DNA of 64,000 nt from Paragonimus skrjabini miyazakii (Eukaryota; Platyhelminthes; Trematoda; Plagiorchiida; Troglotrematidae): positions 1 to 64,000 of the forward strand of contig JTDE01002864.1 in NCBI GenBank assembly GCA_014338405.1, in the 5' to 3' direction. Below the pieces are notes generated by a model. It made no database searches and was not told the DNA's origin. It saw nothing but the letters and a program-made list of their open reading frames with translations. Made by a program: the position numbers and the translations under genes. This document shows, piece by piece, positions 23,741 to 36,500 of this stretch. Every line of letters begins with the position of its first letter. Positions within the stretch are counted from its first letter, which is position 1.

Positions 23741-25219
23741 CCGTTTTAAAACAACCAGCTCCCTTTAATTGTATTGTCAGATTAATCAAAATATATAAAT
23801 TGTACGGTGTTTCTGGATCAGCATTTCGTTCGCCCTTATCAAATACGCACATGTGGCCAGGCTGTCAATGAGAGACAAGTAGAGCGGGTCATGCAAATTA
23901 TGCAAACACAGATTGTTGCTTGTTAACACATCCTCACTCTCGTTACCAAGGGAAACGTAGAGGGTGGAAAGATCACATTTTTGACCCAATATTTTGGCTG
24001 CTTTTTCTCCAAACGTCGTTACAACTTTGCCGACTGTTAATAATTACGAACAGAGATGCGAGGCATATTCTGTGTAGTAATGGGCATACAAATAACTCTG
24101 AATATGAGATAAGCCTCCTGCATCCCCAGTGTTACTTCTTTCTCCATTTCAAAAGACCGGTTTGGTAAGAGCCTCTTATTGCTTTCGTTTTCTTTCGCGT
24201 TCTGAGACCAACAACATAAATCCAACTTGTCTGCAAATTGACGATATCAGTTTAACAGTTTTATCCGAATTGAATTTCATAATCCTTCTATCCTTTTGAT
24301 CGTCACGAGCAGAGCAGACGGCCGTCCTAACCAAAAGGATTATGTAAACTGCCTGAGCCATCCATATTGAGCTGTACCAATCAGCAACTGAGATGACGTG
24401 TCGTCGAACTTTTAAGAGAAAGTCAAACGGTAGGCATCAAAATTATGCTGACGAGATCATGTGGCCAGGTGTGTTTGTCATGTAACCAGAAGACAGGCGC
24501 GTTCAAGTGGATCGAACGGTAGGTAGAGGGATACTGGACTTATGAGATCCCTCGATGAACTAGCATATTGACGGATGTCCGTCTGGTAGCCATTGTGATT
24601 GTTCCTGGCCAGCAATGGCAAAAGACGTACTAAGAGTACGAGTTCAGATTACTTATCTTTGAAGGTTTTGAAGACGTGTGTACGTAAAACCTATCGATTC
24701 TGAAAACCTCCGCACCCCGTTAGGCGTCTTTGCAACCAATCTGTAAGCGACAGACTATGCGTTGTTCATCATTACAAGAGACCGCTCGTTTCATGAGCAT
24801 AATTTGTAACAAGGAGGTATGTGCGTAATCTGATTAATGAAGCTATTTATGGAGCATCTTCTGAAGCAATAGTGTCTAGTAAAACTTGCAGTCTGAGTCC
24901 GTGTGACCACTGTGATTGAAAAACTAACAATCGGGAGGTGAACCAGTTTTTGTAAGTTAGTGTTAAGAAGTAAACAGTCAATCAGTGATCAATGTTATTG
25001 GTTTAAATACAGCCTTACTGTAAGGAAATCAGTCATTAAGCAGTGGTCGTTTATGACAACCATCACTTAACTGCCACATGTAAACATGTATGTTAGAGGC
25101 GACATTCAGCTGCCGCCGCAAATGTGTGGGAAAAATTCACAATTACATTTCCAACAATACCAAGATGGAATTTATTGTCTGGCCTTATTCGTAACTGCTT
25201 ATTACACTATATGTTACAG
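23741..25219. other. Intron of the large gene
   Basis: No supported gene. A donor-like GGTTTG/GTAAGAG near 24170 has no convincing exon before it. Confidence 0.45.
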
Positions 25220-25361
25220 TTCAGCAGAGTGATAGCCTCGAAACTACGTTCTGTCAACGGTGTCGAGGATTGAAGGGGCTGTGTTATGTCATCGATGATA
25301 CCAGCAGCGTTTCGTCATCACCGACTCCCCCAACTTCTGCCAAAGGCTCCAACGGAACAGA
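25220..25361 (+). CDS. Cysteine-rich modular membrane protein, exon C (first half of module 3)
   Basis: The acceptor ATATGTTACAG lies before 25220 and the donor ACAGA/GTGAGT after 25361. Phase is 1 at the start and 2 at the end. It reads QQSDSLETTFCQRC, RGLKGLCY, then a serine/threonine/proline-rich stretch (SSVSSSPTPPTSAKG) likely to be an exposed, perhaps O-glycosylated loop. The CQRC and LKGLCY pattern repeats in exon F (CKHC and LGGVCY). The other half of the module, with the Cys-x-Cys pair, is in exon D, and the split codon GA/A joins them as Glu. Confidence 0.7.
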
Positions 25362-27190
25362 GTGAGTGATCATGTCACTTCTACCTATGTGCTGGTAAAC
25401 CATTTTTGTGACGAAATAAGAACAAACGAGAAAGAATACAAATATTTATAAATCATGCAAATATCAATCCAGCATACCAGTATGTTAACTTTTGTTAAAC
25501 TATATGCACTGAACATGTATTTTTTATAGATTAAAATGGGGATTATTAATTACGAAGTTATTACAGAGCTGGTTTGGTAGTAGTTTCCAGTTTATAGAAG
25601 TCGCTCTGTTTGCATGAGATTAGCTGCATGAGATTGGTCTGCATGAGGCCATACGACATTGTTTTTTCCCGAACACCAAGCCCAATCAAAATGAAACTGC
25701 TTACATAGTCACCACACGACTAAGTTCCCTTCTTGTAATAAAATGCTGTACACTTATCGATCGACATCGATGCTGCATTACTGTTATACACTGACTTGGT
25801 ATTTCTTACTGTGTCTACACCTCAGTCCTTGTAGCATGTAAACTTTGGTGTTTCAGAGAGTTGCAATGAAACATAAAAAACTTAAGCATAACTTAGTCGT
25901 GCATATGAAGCTGAGATCAGTTGGTTTATGTGGCTTCTGTGTTGAACTATATCGGTTTGTAATCCACTTATTCTGATGACAGAGTTTTCTTCAGCAAAGT
26001 AAGCAAACTGCTGTGTAAAATTAAACAGTAAATTGTATAGAAGAAGGTTTCGTACTCGGGTTTTACCACAATATGCAATATATTTGTGTAATATTCACTA
26101 CACACTTACCCGTCGGTTACGAACACGGGACTAGCACAAAAACGAAAACTATACAAATAAAATGGAACAACTGAATGTAGGTGTCCTTTTGAAAGACGAT
26201 ATCATGCTAGAGCTTGCACAGACTACTACAACACTAGTTTTTGTTTTTCATAGCGGCTAGTCCGTTCTATTCCAGGTTAAAAAGTGAGGTTCTGTGTTGT
26301 CTATCAGTAACTCATTCAGTTTTCCTGCAACTGATATTTATATCAGTAGAACCTAACATACGTTTGAACCAGGTGTCAGAGAGCATATCTCAACGTAACA
26401 AAAAAATGTGATAGTACATCCGCTGGTGAGTGACTTTGAGTAGAAATGCGAAGCTGCCTCACCAGTCACAATGTGCATATGAGATGGGGGTCACAGCATC
26501 AGTATTGTGTCATTTATTACAGCCTTGATGAATGTTTACAGTTCACATTGTTTCCGATAAGCTAGAGCCCTATTTATTGATTTTCAGCGGCCACCTCTGT
26601 TCACTCAAAAACAGCTGACTGTCAGTCTACCCTTACCATGGGCCTACCACTGAGTATTACTCGTTTCATAGATCGATATATACTTTTACCCATTGTGTTC
26701 ATGATTTGTCATTCAAATTTGTGCGCTACTTTGTAAGCAGCATAGTGCTTTCTGACAATTCTGTCCAAATGGCTTTAATCTACCCAGTCTCTTAGTTATA
26801 TAAATGAGTTTTTTCAGTGGTGCTGGTTTGGCTACGCCTTAACTTGTAATTCAACTACTGACGGTGATATCCGAAAGTTTTCCTTAGGATTTTCTGGAAG
26901 GCAACAGCAGTGAAAGAGTGTGCACATACCTCTGGATGTGTAACAGTTAGTCAGATAGAACACAAACATCGGTTTTAGAATTTTACCATTATCCGGTTTA
27001 CGGCTTGTAGAGAACTCAGCTAATAATGGGTGAAAGAAAAACCAGATCACAACCTGCTGGGCATAATGCAAACGTAATTCAATACGCAGCGAACAACTGA
27101 CATCACCAATGGAGGGTTAAGTTTATCTTTACCGTTGCGATAATTGTGATGACCCAGCTGTCTGAGGACTTGTCTTGGTAGCTTGAGTGC
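25362..27190. other. Intron; tandem TGCATGAGATTRG at 25611-25650
   Basis: No gene on the plus strand. The word TGCATGAG is repeated three times at 25611-25650 with a 14-15 base period. A possible 21-base exon on the minus strand is listed separately. Confidence 0.5.
26110..26130 (-). other. Possible 21-base micro-exon on the minus strand
   Basis: On the minus strand a long T-rich acceptor (ending CGTTTTTGTGCTAG) is followed by 21 bases and then GTAAGTGTG. A 21-base symmetric exon is typical of the micro-exon genes known in schistosomes. One isolated case can be chance, and no partner exons were found nearby, so this is only a candidate. Confidence 0.2.
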
Positions 27191-27525
27191 TTAAACGCTG
27201 TGAAGACAAGTTAGACAGATCAATAGTAAGTAAGTTGTGCCTATGCTTACCACTGCCCCGACTAGAACTCCGGCCATGCCCTCATGAGGCAATCGTATTG
27301 ACCAGTGCGCCATTGATCTCACATTAGGCACGACCGAGTTTTCATATGAATACTGAACCACTTTCAGTTGTGAGCAATGATCAGGTTGCCCGATCGCCTC
27401 GAGAGGAGACACAGTTGCTGCCTGGGGCCGACTGGAAAGTCTGTGGGAAGGCGACAGCTGCGATCAATTGTGAGTGATGTTCAATCCATATGAAAACTAA
27501 AATCTCCTACTACTCATCAGTAAGT
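27191..27525. repeat. Unnamed dispersed repeat family (copy at 27 kb)
   Basis: The part 27200-27420 is the reverse complement of 43377-43560 (shared CGATCGGGCAACCTGATCATT and TTGCCTCATGA words). The part 27425-27525 matches 43612-43690 and 43235-43275 in direct orientation (CGACTGGAAAGTCT, GCGACAGCTGCGATCAA, CTACTACTCATCAGTAA). The body is thus flipped relative to the tail when compared with the 43 kb copy. The 73-residue minus-strand ORF inside is part of the repeat, not a gene. Confidence 0.75.
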
Positions 27526-30500
27526 TGTAAAGGCGGTTGACGGGCGTCTTAATTTTACCCGACCTTTGTTGGAAGTTGATCTAAATGCTGCACAACTTTG
27601 GTAATGTTCGCTTCTGTCATCGGCTGTCGTGCGTTCTAGCTAATGAACAAGAACATTTAAAAACTGTGGAAACATTTCATTAACATAAAAGAAAGACAGC
27701 CGAGGAAAACGATGTTTGTTCCCACCACTTGGCAAAATATAACAATATTCGCAGAGCCACTTGTTTGAGAATGAAAAATGCGGAGAGAAAAGGAGTTTTA
27801 ATGCACGGTGTACAATGTCAACGTGCATGCTGTTGTGAAAACAACCTATGTTGGAGGTCTCATTCATATACAATGAGAATAATTGATCAATTTAAATTAT
27901 GAGCTTTCTCAGAAGAAAAATCGGATCTTTTGATTTATTGTATTAAAATTCACAAATAACACGAACATTAATCGACACGAAATAATTTTATAACTTCAAG
28001 TTACAGAACGGTGGTTCTTCACCCTTAGTTTTGGCTATTGGCTAACCTCATGTATGAGCCGAAAAATAGAGAATAAATTCCGGCGAATTTTTCATATTCG
28101 TCTGAAAGTAATCTGTGAAACATGGTCTGACGGAAAAATGAACCAATTGTACGAAAGTGGTTTTTTAGTACAGTACCAGGAATAAATAATTTTCTAAGTG
28201 TTCGAAACGCAAAGATATTATAAGTAGGAACGACGGAAGTCAGTTACTTACTTGAAACTGTAAATAAGGCTCTAAAAAAACTGGAAGATAAATTACGTCA
28301 CATTGCTAGGTAAGACAGTAAGCAATGACTTATGGATGGTAGGGTTCTATGACAGATTCTTATGGTCCTAGCTGGTAGGGTTTTATCAGACCGGTCAAAA
28401 TCTTTTAGGCAAAACTGGCAGCATTTCATTTACCACCCGATATTTCACTTGGTTGTGTTAAGTAAACTCAAGTTTGAAGCGACACCAAGTTAATCCGAAT
28501 CACCCAACACATTAAGTGAAAGGGTTTTTCATTACATTATCCACAGCGATTACACTGAACATTTGATGGACCTAATGTCATACACTTTGCTATAAGTTGA
28601 TGAAGAGACAGGAGATATGTTGAAAGATTGTATAGACTACCAGTGAGTTTCGTCTCTCTCCATAAATACATAGTTACCTTTGAAAGGATGGCGACTGAAT
28701 TGTACCTTGTACATTTCCGTTCAAGGTGTATTTTTATGATACTGCTAATAATTCACTGTTGGCAAACGCCTTTATCTTCGTTGGCAAAGAAGTCAGAATG
28801 TAACAAGCGCCTAAGGTATTAAAAAACGTAGGAACTTAATCTTTGAAATGTTCCTACCAAAATTTACAATTCGGTTTAACTATATTTTAACAAGCTGTTA
28901 CACGAGTTAAAGCGTTGGTTGAGGGGATTAAATGTTATATTTCTCTATTCAGTACAATATAGGGATGAAAGCCATGAATTCAGTTTGGTGGGTAACGAAC
29001 TACTTATACCACTTGTAAGTGGTCAGTACACTTCGTGTACACCATTGTGGATTAAGGTGATAATGCTGTTGACCTTCAGCTGGTCACCTAAAACTATCAC
29101 TGAATGGCGACCTTGAATAACTCACTCTGGTTAACTAGGTGGTCACTGTCCATTGGGTGAACGGCAACCTTGCTTAGTACTTTTTACCTCGCTACGATGC
29201 TCAACCTGCAGAGACGGTACAACATTATACATACAATATATAAATATATACAATTATATACAATTATCTTTCATAAGCACAACAGAACATCTGGGAGTAT
29301 ATAAATATATTTCATGCGTTGTAAGCAGTGGATTGTTGAAGTAGCACAGTTGCTAGAAATGTGTGCCAAAGGCAGTAACTAATGAATTATCGCTAATGGT
29401 GATCAATAAAAATCAGTTTCCTGGTTGTTTTTACCGTTTGGATTGCAAGCTTTAAACTACTGGGGTATGCTATCACGACGATACATATGCATACTCATTA
29501 CTGCGTTTTTAATAAGTCCATAAAGACAATAGAACATTTTCTGATAAACTACGCTCCTCTACTACGACCAATTATCTCATCTGTCAGAATAATATAGTTC
29601 AGTCACACTAAAGCCACATTGTATACCACGTACACATACTTAAAGCATACTGAGTATTTTCTGAAATTCAATTCCACCGAAAATGTAAATAGGCTTGGCA
29701 TGAATTTGAATGCAAACTATAGCATTAATCAAAAACTAAGCAAGCTCCTCGTTTTGCTAATCTAGAAGTTGACAAGAATGAACAAAGAATGTGTTGATGA
29801 GCGAGTGAATGAAATGAGCAAAACGTTGAACATTTGAGTCGAACAAACAAATTTGAGAGGAAAATTTATAACTATTATACGTGTCTGCTAAGCTGACCAT
29901 AGTAGTTTTTTGGTGTAGAAACCAGGAAATATACAAGGTTTACTGATAAATTTTATTTCATGACGGTCAACGAAATTAGATGTGGGTTTTATTAGAAATT
30001 CCAGGTTATTTTCTGAGCTGGTTTTAGAACTTACTAAGACAACAATATAATCCGTAACTTAATGAATGCAAACTCATTAAAATGTCATTCGTATAGTTTA
30101 CATTTTCATATATACAGATCAGATTTTGGAATGTTTGTCTTAACATAAATTTCTATTTTCAAAGTTGGATAACATAAACCGGTCAATCAAAATGTAAGTT
30201 TTTCATGAATTAACGAACTTAGAAAACAACATTTCGGCACTTGTTTTTACGTGTATATTACTTAACCGTTTTTGTTATAACTAACTTGTTTGAGAAAAAA
30301 GGGTAGAATGCAAGTGAGAATAGGTAAACGGTGTGAGTACTTCATTCGTCCGAAAAGAATTGTCTCAATAGAACTGGTTTTTCAAGGCTTTAAAAACATC
30401 TTGCTACTCTCACCCGAAGATTTAACAAAATGCGTCTGGATCTCGAAATTACTCAAACAATGTGGGTTTCGTACTTAAACATATTTCTGTTATGAACATG

Positions 30501-30689
30501 CCGATTAGGTAACTGGCCTTGGATTAAGCGAGGGAAAATATTCTCATTCTTATGCTTGACATGTGTTATAAGAAGTTTAAAAATAGCCGGAGAATTTTTT
30601 TACCGATACACTTTCTGGCTTCAAAGAATGGAGTAAGTCAGCCAGTTCTGGTGACCTGTATATCACCCTGCTGCTTGTCTGACTTCTTT
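27526..30689. other. Intron of the large gene; AT-rich tract at 29218-29320
   Basis: No supported gene. A simple TATA/ATAC-rich tract lies at 29218-29320. The exon-like segment 28953-29014 has good splice signals but a phase that does not fit the neighbouring exons. Confidence 0.5.
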
Positions 30690-30765
30690 CTAGTGATGTG
30701 GATGATAAGTGTTTGGAATACCGATTTTATCACTGCATGTAGGTCATAGGTTCGAGTCCCGATCA
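30690..30765 (+). repeat. tRNA-like element with B box
   Basis: A perfect B box GGTTCGAGTCC lies at 30749-30759, about 45 bases after an A-box-like TGGATGATAAGTGTTTGG. There is no convincing cloverleaf. Probably a tRNA-derived SINE head or tRNA relic. Confidence 0.4.
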
Positions 30766-30769
30766 TTTT

Positions 30770-31831
30770 TTTGTCCATCACTTACACAAGGATCAGTGAC
30801 CTCAATTGCTTGCAAAAGTCTATCTGCCACATCTTGAGTTAAAAAGGATGCCTAATGATTTGCTGGCCAGCGATAAATGGTTGCCAATAAGTGAATAGTT
30901 GATAGGATTCAGCTCGGCAGATAAGGAAAATGCAACGTATAAAAGAAATAAATCATACACAGCAGTTATGTGGTATTCAGTTGTCTAGTGAGTAAGCCTG
31001 TGGCGTACAATTATGATATTTTTTAGCGGGTGGTTGTGTCCTGCATGATGAGACCTAACTAGGCAGGCACAACTATCCACCAGTTTGTACATGGTCACCG
31101 CGGCCAATTGCTTTGCGAATATCATGCAATCTTTCCATATGACGGTCACAACGTCCATGCTGTTTTTTCACCTGTAGGATAGTAAGTAGTACTTAACTGA
31201 CTTTGGTACTGAGTGCTGAGTTTTATATAATCTGTAGTAGTTATGCTTAATAAATATGTTCCTTCCTACTGTTATCCTGAACACGTATACTGCAAATCAT
31301 ATCAAAGGGCTGATGTTCGCTTCATCTTTATTTCCTACAACCAAAAAATGATCATCATATCCCTCAGATTTGGTGATTTGCTGTGACATGTGAAAACCTT
31401 ACTCTTTGAAATTATGCTAGGAATTTATTTTAACAATCTGTTTTCCTGTAATCATTTTAAATAACAGACGTTTGTCAACATTTGGTTTATAATGTGTGGG
31501 TTCAGAGGTTTGGATAAATTGCGTGAATTAAAACCCATTTATTTTCTGTCAATGTAAATATTTGGTTGGATAGTATTTCTCAGGTTCAGTGTTGTTTTCG
31601 ACCAATATGAAAGTAGACGGGCAACATTTGCTACTTCTAGTCTAACTGTGTTAAACAAAGAAGTGCATACAGTACTCAGTTAATGAAAGTTTTGGGAAAA
31701 GGTTCTAACGGCGTGATGTAGAGTATTTGTGAGCATAATCTTTTATCTCTTAATATTATGGTATGTAATTACCTCCCAGCCTGATAAAAAGGTAGGTATG
31801 GTTATACACTAACATATGGTAGATAATAAAG
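30770..31831. other. Intron of the large gene
   Basis: No gene or clear repeat seen between the tRNA-like element and the RTE LINE. Confidence 0.5.
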
Positions 31832-32777
31832 CCATGGAGGTTGTTGACCGGTTTGTATACCTGGGAAGCTGCATCAGCGGCGGTAGACATGCATGGAATG
31901 AAACAGAAACGCGTGTTTCCAAGGCTAAGTCGGTGTTCGCTAACCTGAAACACCTACGGTGACAGACAGGTATTTCTCTGAAGCTTGAGGGTTTTATGTA
32001 TCAGACAACTGTGAGGGCTGTATTACTTTACGACGGCAAAACCTGGCCACTCAGAGTAGAGGACGTGAACCGTCTTCAGGTATTTGACCACCATTGTCTG
32101 CGTTCACTCGAGGGTATCGGATGGCACCAGCGAGTGAGAAACGAGGAGGCTAGGAAGCGGGTGTTTGGCACTGATTGTGAAACGAGTTCTCTTGCTCAGC
32201 AGCTACATTTGCATAGACTTAAATGATTAGGTCATGTACTAAGGATGGCAGCTGGTCGTTTGACACACCAGGCATTCTTTGCCGACGTTGCGACCGACTG
32301 GCGTAAGATGTGGGGTGGACAGATGATGACCTGGCGCAGACAAATGAAATCGCTCACGAAGGGGTTAGTCACTGTAGATCGGGTTCGTCTCCCACGCTGA
32401 GGCCCCGGCGGAGACAGTGGCTTGAGACGTTAGGTGAGATGACGGCTAACCGAGCTTGTTGGCGTGAATGTTTCAGTTGTTTGGCCAAGTTGTCTGTGAA
32501 AAGAGTACACTTAATTATGCGGGGCAGTGAAAGTCGTGAGGAAGCTGTTTTGCTGATGACTCTTTACTTTCACCTACGGCTCGGTTGTTTGTTTGCAAAG
32601 TGTAGGCACCTTGATGTTGTATTTTTGAATATAGAGGTAGCTATTTTTAGTAGCTAGGTCCCCTCCTCTTCTTTTTTCCTTCTTTCTTTCTATATAGGTT
32701 TTCTTCTTCTTCGTGGCTGTACTGCAGTTAAGTATCGGTGTGAACCACTGATGTATTGCTGTCTATGATGATGATGA
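31832..32777 (+). mobile_element. RTE-type LINE, 5'-truncated copy
   Basis: Plus-strand reading shows the C-terminal part of an RTE/SR2-like LINE polymerase: VDRFVYLGSCISGG, VSKAKSVFANLKHLR, then YQTTVRAVLLYDGKTWPLRV and FDHHCLRSLEGIGW. Next come LGHVLRMAAGRL and, after a frameshift, QWLETLGEMTANRACW. These are the familiar landmarks downstream of the RT in this clade in trematodes. Two internal stops and a frameshift near 32390 kill it. The end is pyrimidine-rich followed by ATGATGATGATGAC at about 32764-32777, as expected for the short repeat tail of RTE elements. The 5' truncation is at about 31832. Confidence 0.85.
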
Positions 32778-32929
32778 CACTGACATATAAAGAAAATGAG
32801 CAGATATGCGTAGTCGGGGAGCAGTCATAAAATCTCAGAGTTTTACAAACTGGATTATTCAAAAGAAATAGATAATGAGACGAACAATATCAGTTTCAAG
32901 GAAATATGGCTCTGTTTCTGAAAAATGTC

Positions 32930-33105
32930 TCAGCACCTTCGATCGCCAAGCACACCTTGGATACAGTTCACCTAGTTGACCCTAATGACTCATTTGTTTC
33001 GTCTTCATGCTATCCAATCTTGAAGTTTTTAGTGTTCACGCAGACAGTACTGATAAAAAGTGCAGTCTGAATAGCCGTACTCAGAAAGTGTTTAGGTAGA
33101 TCACA
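32930..33105 (+). mobile_element. Penelope-like element, C-terminal endonuclease fragment
   Basis: Plus-strand reading PSIAKHTLDTVHLVDPNDSF, then PILKFLVFTQTVLIKSAV, lines up with SSIAKHIMETGHVVDPANSF and the following region of PLE-1. The GIY-YIG core itself is missing, and a stop follows. It lies directly downstream of the RTE LINE. Confidence 0.6.
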
Positions 33106-33471
33106 TTACTCTCCTGATATTGATAGTATTATTCCGCCGCCAATATTTTATCTCGCTGCTATTTTGACTCAATACGGTAATCGTATACAAACGTTTAGTT
33201 CATATGTGTGATTGATGGAAAGTAGCGAAAAGATCAAATCTTGCAATTAGAAATTTTTAACAGCTAATATAATAAATGAGGAACACTGAATGCTTTATGT
33301 GTAAGTGATAAACACTTTCGTGTTTTCACACAATTATTGGTTTGTGTTTAATGCTAACAGTATTTCCGTTACAATGTAAATATCCCGTAAAAGTTAAAAT
33401 CAGTCGGTTGTTTTCGATCCATTTCCTTGTTTCACAATATACGTCTACTTTAATAAAACTTCGATTTTCAG
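33106..33471. other. Intron end with acceptor of exon D
   Basis: No gene. It ends in TAATAAAACTTCGATTTTCAG, the acceptor used for exon D. A second acceptor-like TCTGTTCAG lies at 33494 inside the exon but would remove the Cys-x-Cys pair. Confidence 0.5.
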
Positions 33472-33545
33472 ATTTGTTGGATGTATCTGTTCAGGATTCA
33501 CTCCAGAGGATGAATGGGACACAACGGTATGCGGGCACCGCCCGG
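33472..33545 (+). CDS. Cysteine-rich modular membrane protein, exon D (second half of module 3)
   Basis: A 74-base exon, phase 2 at the start and phase 1 at the end, between TTCGATTTTCAG and CCCGG/GTAAGT. It reads FVGCICSGFTPEDEWDTTVC then GHRP. The CIC pair followed 13 residues later by Cys matches the second half of modules 1, 2 and 4. Only this frame is open through to the donor with sensible cysteines. Its phase 2 start is exactly what exon C needs, which supports both exons. Confidence 0.65.
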
Positions 33546-36500
33546 GTAAGTTTACGATGGCCGATACCCTGTCAAATGATGAGTAGCTGAGTATTTTTCC
33601 AGATAACATTTAAACGCTACTGAAACTTGTTTGTATCCTTCGAATTCAGGTTAACCATTCGACTACTCAATTTTGAACGGGAGCACTGAATCTGTCCAGA
33701 TAGTTAGGTGAGGTTACTGACTTCGATTTAACTGAAGGGCCACTGGGTATGCACACATTGTATATAAAAGATAGTAGTTATGAGTTTAGTTGCTTTCATT
33801 TTGGACATTATTCCTACACAACAAGTTCTGTCACCTTCAGACATAGTGTTGTGACCGCAAAAGACGCCTGGCCTGCAAAGTTATTTATTGCACAAACTCC
33901 CATACAGGTTATGCTAAAACGTAGGGCAATGAACACGCACACTCATTTGCACGGCTTACGTGCACTCACACACACCGGGCAGCAGTACGTTGTCATTCGC
34001 TCCAGTGGCACTTCCCCATAGTGCGTACACACTATTCTGATAGTCGCTTCTGGTCCACCGTCTTCCTGGCGTTGGGGTTCGCCCCTTTAGTTCCCGAATG
34101 TAGGCACCATACTGCTCACAAACGAGGCTGCCTTTTATACAACAGTAGTCTTCACTTCACTAATTCGAAGTGAACCAACGTAGATTCGGAGCGTTTACAC
34201 GACGGATCTTATCAGCAGCGCATTTCCCTGATGTGAACACTGGTACTTGTTTTCCTAAGGTGACCGACTTCAGAACCGCACCTGATATCCGGTACAGTTG
34301 AAATATAACACCTGAAACCTCAGTCACATTTAGCTATGCATAGTGTCCGAAGTGTCTAGGAGGACGTAATAACTGCTGTGTTAACTCTAGTCGATAACCA
34401 CGAGGCAGAAAATTATCAGTCAAGTTAAACACTGAAAGTTCATCAAAATTTCTCGGAAATGTACAGATTACTGATAAGCAATCTGATATTTGGGTTATGC
34501 TACTCAGACCTCATTTAGGATTGCGTTCGAATTTTATACTCAAAAAGACTTTTCAGTCACCCACTTTTGGAAATACTCACTAGAGTTGAGATTCGTTCAT
34601 CACCCTTGCATATGCCTGTCATGAACAGAGGTTAGAGGAGTCCAACTTATATCAACCAGGTACCTTACTTTTTAGTGGTAATCGAAATGTTTCATAATAG
34701 ATCAAATGAAACCAGAGATTTCGACCTGACCGATAAATATTGCAGCGGTTTGGTTTAAATGAGATGCTAAGCAGCGTGGTGATTTTCAGCATGAATCTTG
34801 ACATTTCAGCTTCTGATTTTCTAGTTTTCGCACCGAACTGACCCGAATGATATCTTCTTTCGATTCGATCTAGTAGCTCGAGCAGTACTCATAAACAGAT
34901 TTGGTTGTGTATGCAGATTTGGTTGTCTAATGTAAAATGTATGATACAGCATGAGAATTCTATTGGAAACTCAAATTGACACAATGACCTTATTAAAAGT
35001 TTAAATCTCAGTCATGTCATCAAAGTGAATGGCTGCAGGTTTCTCGCGAGAACAAAATTTGAGTCCGATATCTCTTTGAAGTAGGTCAACTGATTGTCAT
35101 TCTAATTATTGGTGTTACAATCTGAGTGGTACTTTTAATAAGAGAGTTGGATAAGCTCTCGACGTTAGTTCGATGTTGAATCACTGGGTTCCCTCTAACA
35201 ACTTTACCAGTGCGAAAAGAATACATGTTGCGATATATTAACAACCCATTTACTCTTATCAGTAGTAAACGTGAAACATGTAGGTTGCATACGACAGATA
35301 AACAGTGATAGACAGAGTATGGACACGCATACGATCAAATCACATTTCATGTCATCAATACTATGGCAACCCGATGAGTTACTTCAACGAATTTTGTGCA
35401 CATAGCGCCAGCTGGTGAGTTCTGATCAACATGGCTTTGCTAAAAGCTAGCAGATTAGGGTTCTGATTCCGTAACAAATCAGAATCTGTCTATCTCTAAT
35501 TGTCTGTCGTATGTAATCTGCACCTTTTACGTGAGAAGTGTTAAGAGATCACAACATATCTTCCTTTTGCACTGTTGAAATTATTTCAGTATGACTAGAT
35601 TAAGTTGAAAAATGGTGATCCACGAAGTTGATGTGTACATCCAAATCTGTTACTACAACACGGTACAAGCTGATGTGACCTGATAATGGCATTCTACTAG
35701 CTAGTGAGAAACATCTTAACATAAATTTAGACCGTTAAAATTTTCCTTCAAAATTCTTTGAACTTTTTGTCTTCAGTTGTGGACAAAACCGACTTTCAAA
35801 TGTGTACTTAGCAATAGGTATAGAAGGGCGACCTGATCGCACGTGTACGCTTTCACTTGAGAGGTTTGTTTGTAATCTGACAATTAATCACACACTTAAC
35901 CGAAAGTGTTAAATATATATTACACTGATATCTCGATAAACAGTCAATTCTTCTGCATCGTACTCCTTTGATTTTTAGCAGAAGCGACTCGGCCGTTTTA
36001 CCTACGTCAAGTTTTATATTCCATTATGATGTGTCGTGTTAGAACTAGGTTTAGAAGATACTTTAAGTTTGCTTGGTTGCAGTTAAACGTTTTTAACAAA
36101 TAATCGTTACCACAGATATCAATGCCATCTTGTTGTCTGTTGAATGTAAAAGTATCTTGAATCAGTTCGTCGCCTACATTTTCCTCATCCTTCCCAAAAA
36201 TATTGACCGGAGGACCAAACTGTATTTAATACTGCATTAGAAAACTTTGTAATCACTAAATGCTACAATGGATAATGTACTTAGATCGATTCCAAAATTA
36301 CATAACTGAAGATACAAATCACTCATGAGTAAGCTTTTTAATACACATGGGCTATGCTACAATTATGGAATCTTTGAAAGTGGGCATTTTATTCAAGGTC
36401 GTGAGAGAAGTGTGAAAATATAGAGGAAGTAAGCTGAAAACAGACAAATTTTATAAAACAATCTCAGAAGTGAATGGCATTCAGTTCACCTATTTGTCAA

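Noticed and set aside
28953..29014. Exon-like segment QYRDESHEFSLVGNELL with acceptor and GTAAGT
   Set aside because: Its phase (1 to 0) cannot sit between exons C and D, it has no cysteine, and no partner exons were found.
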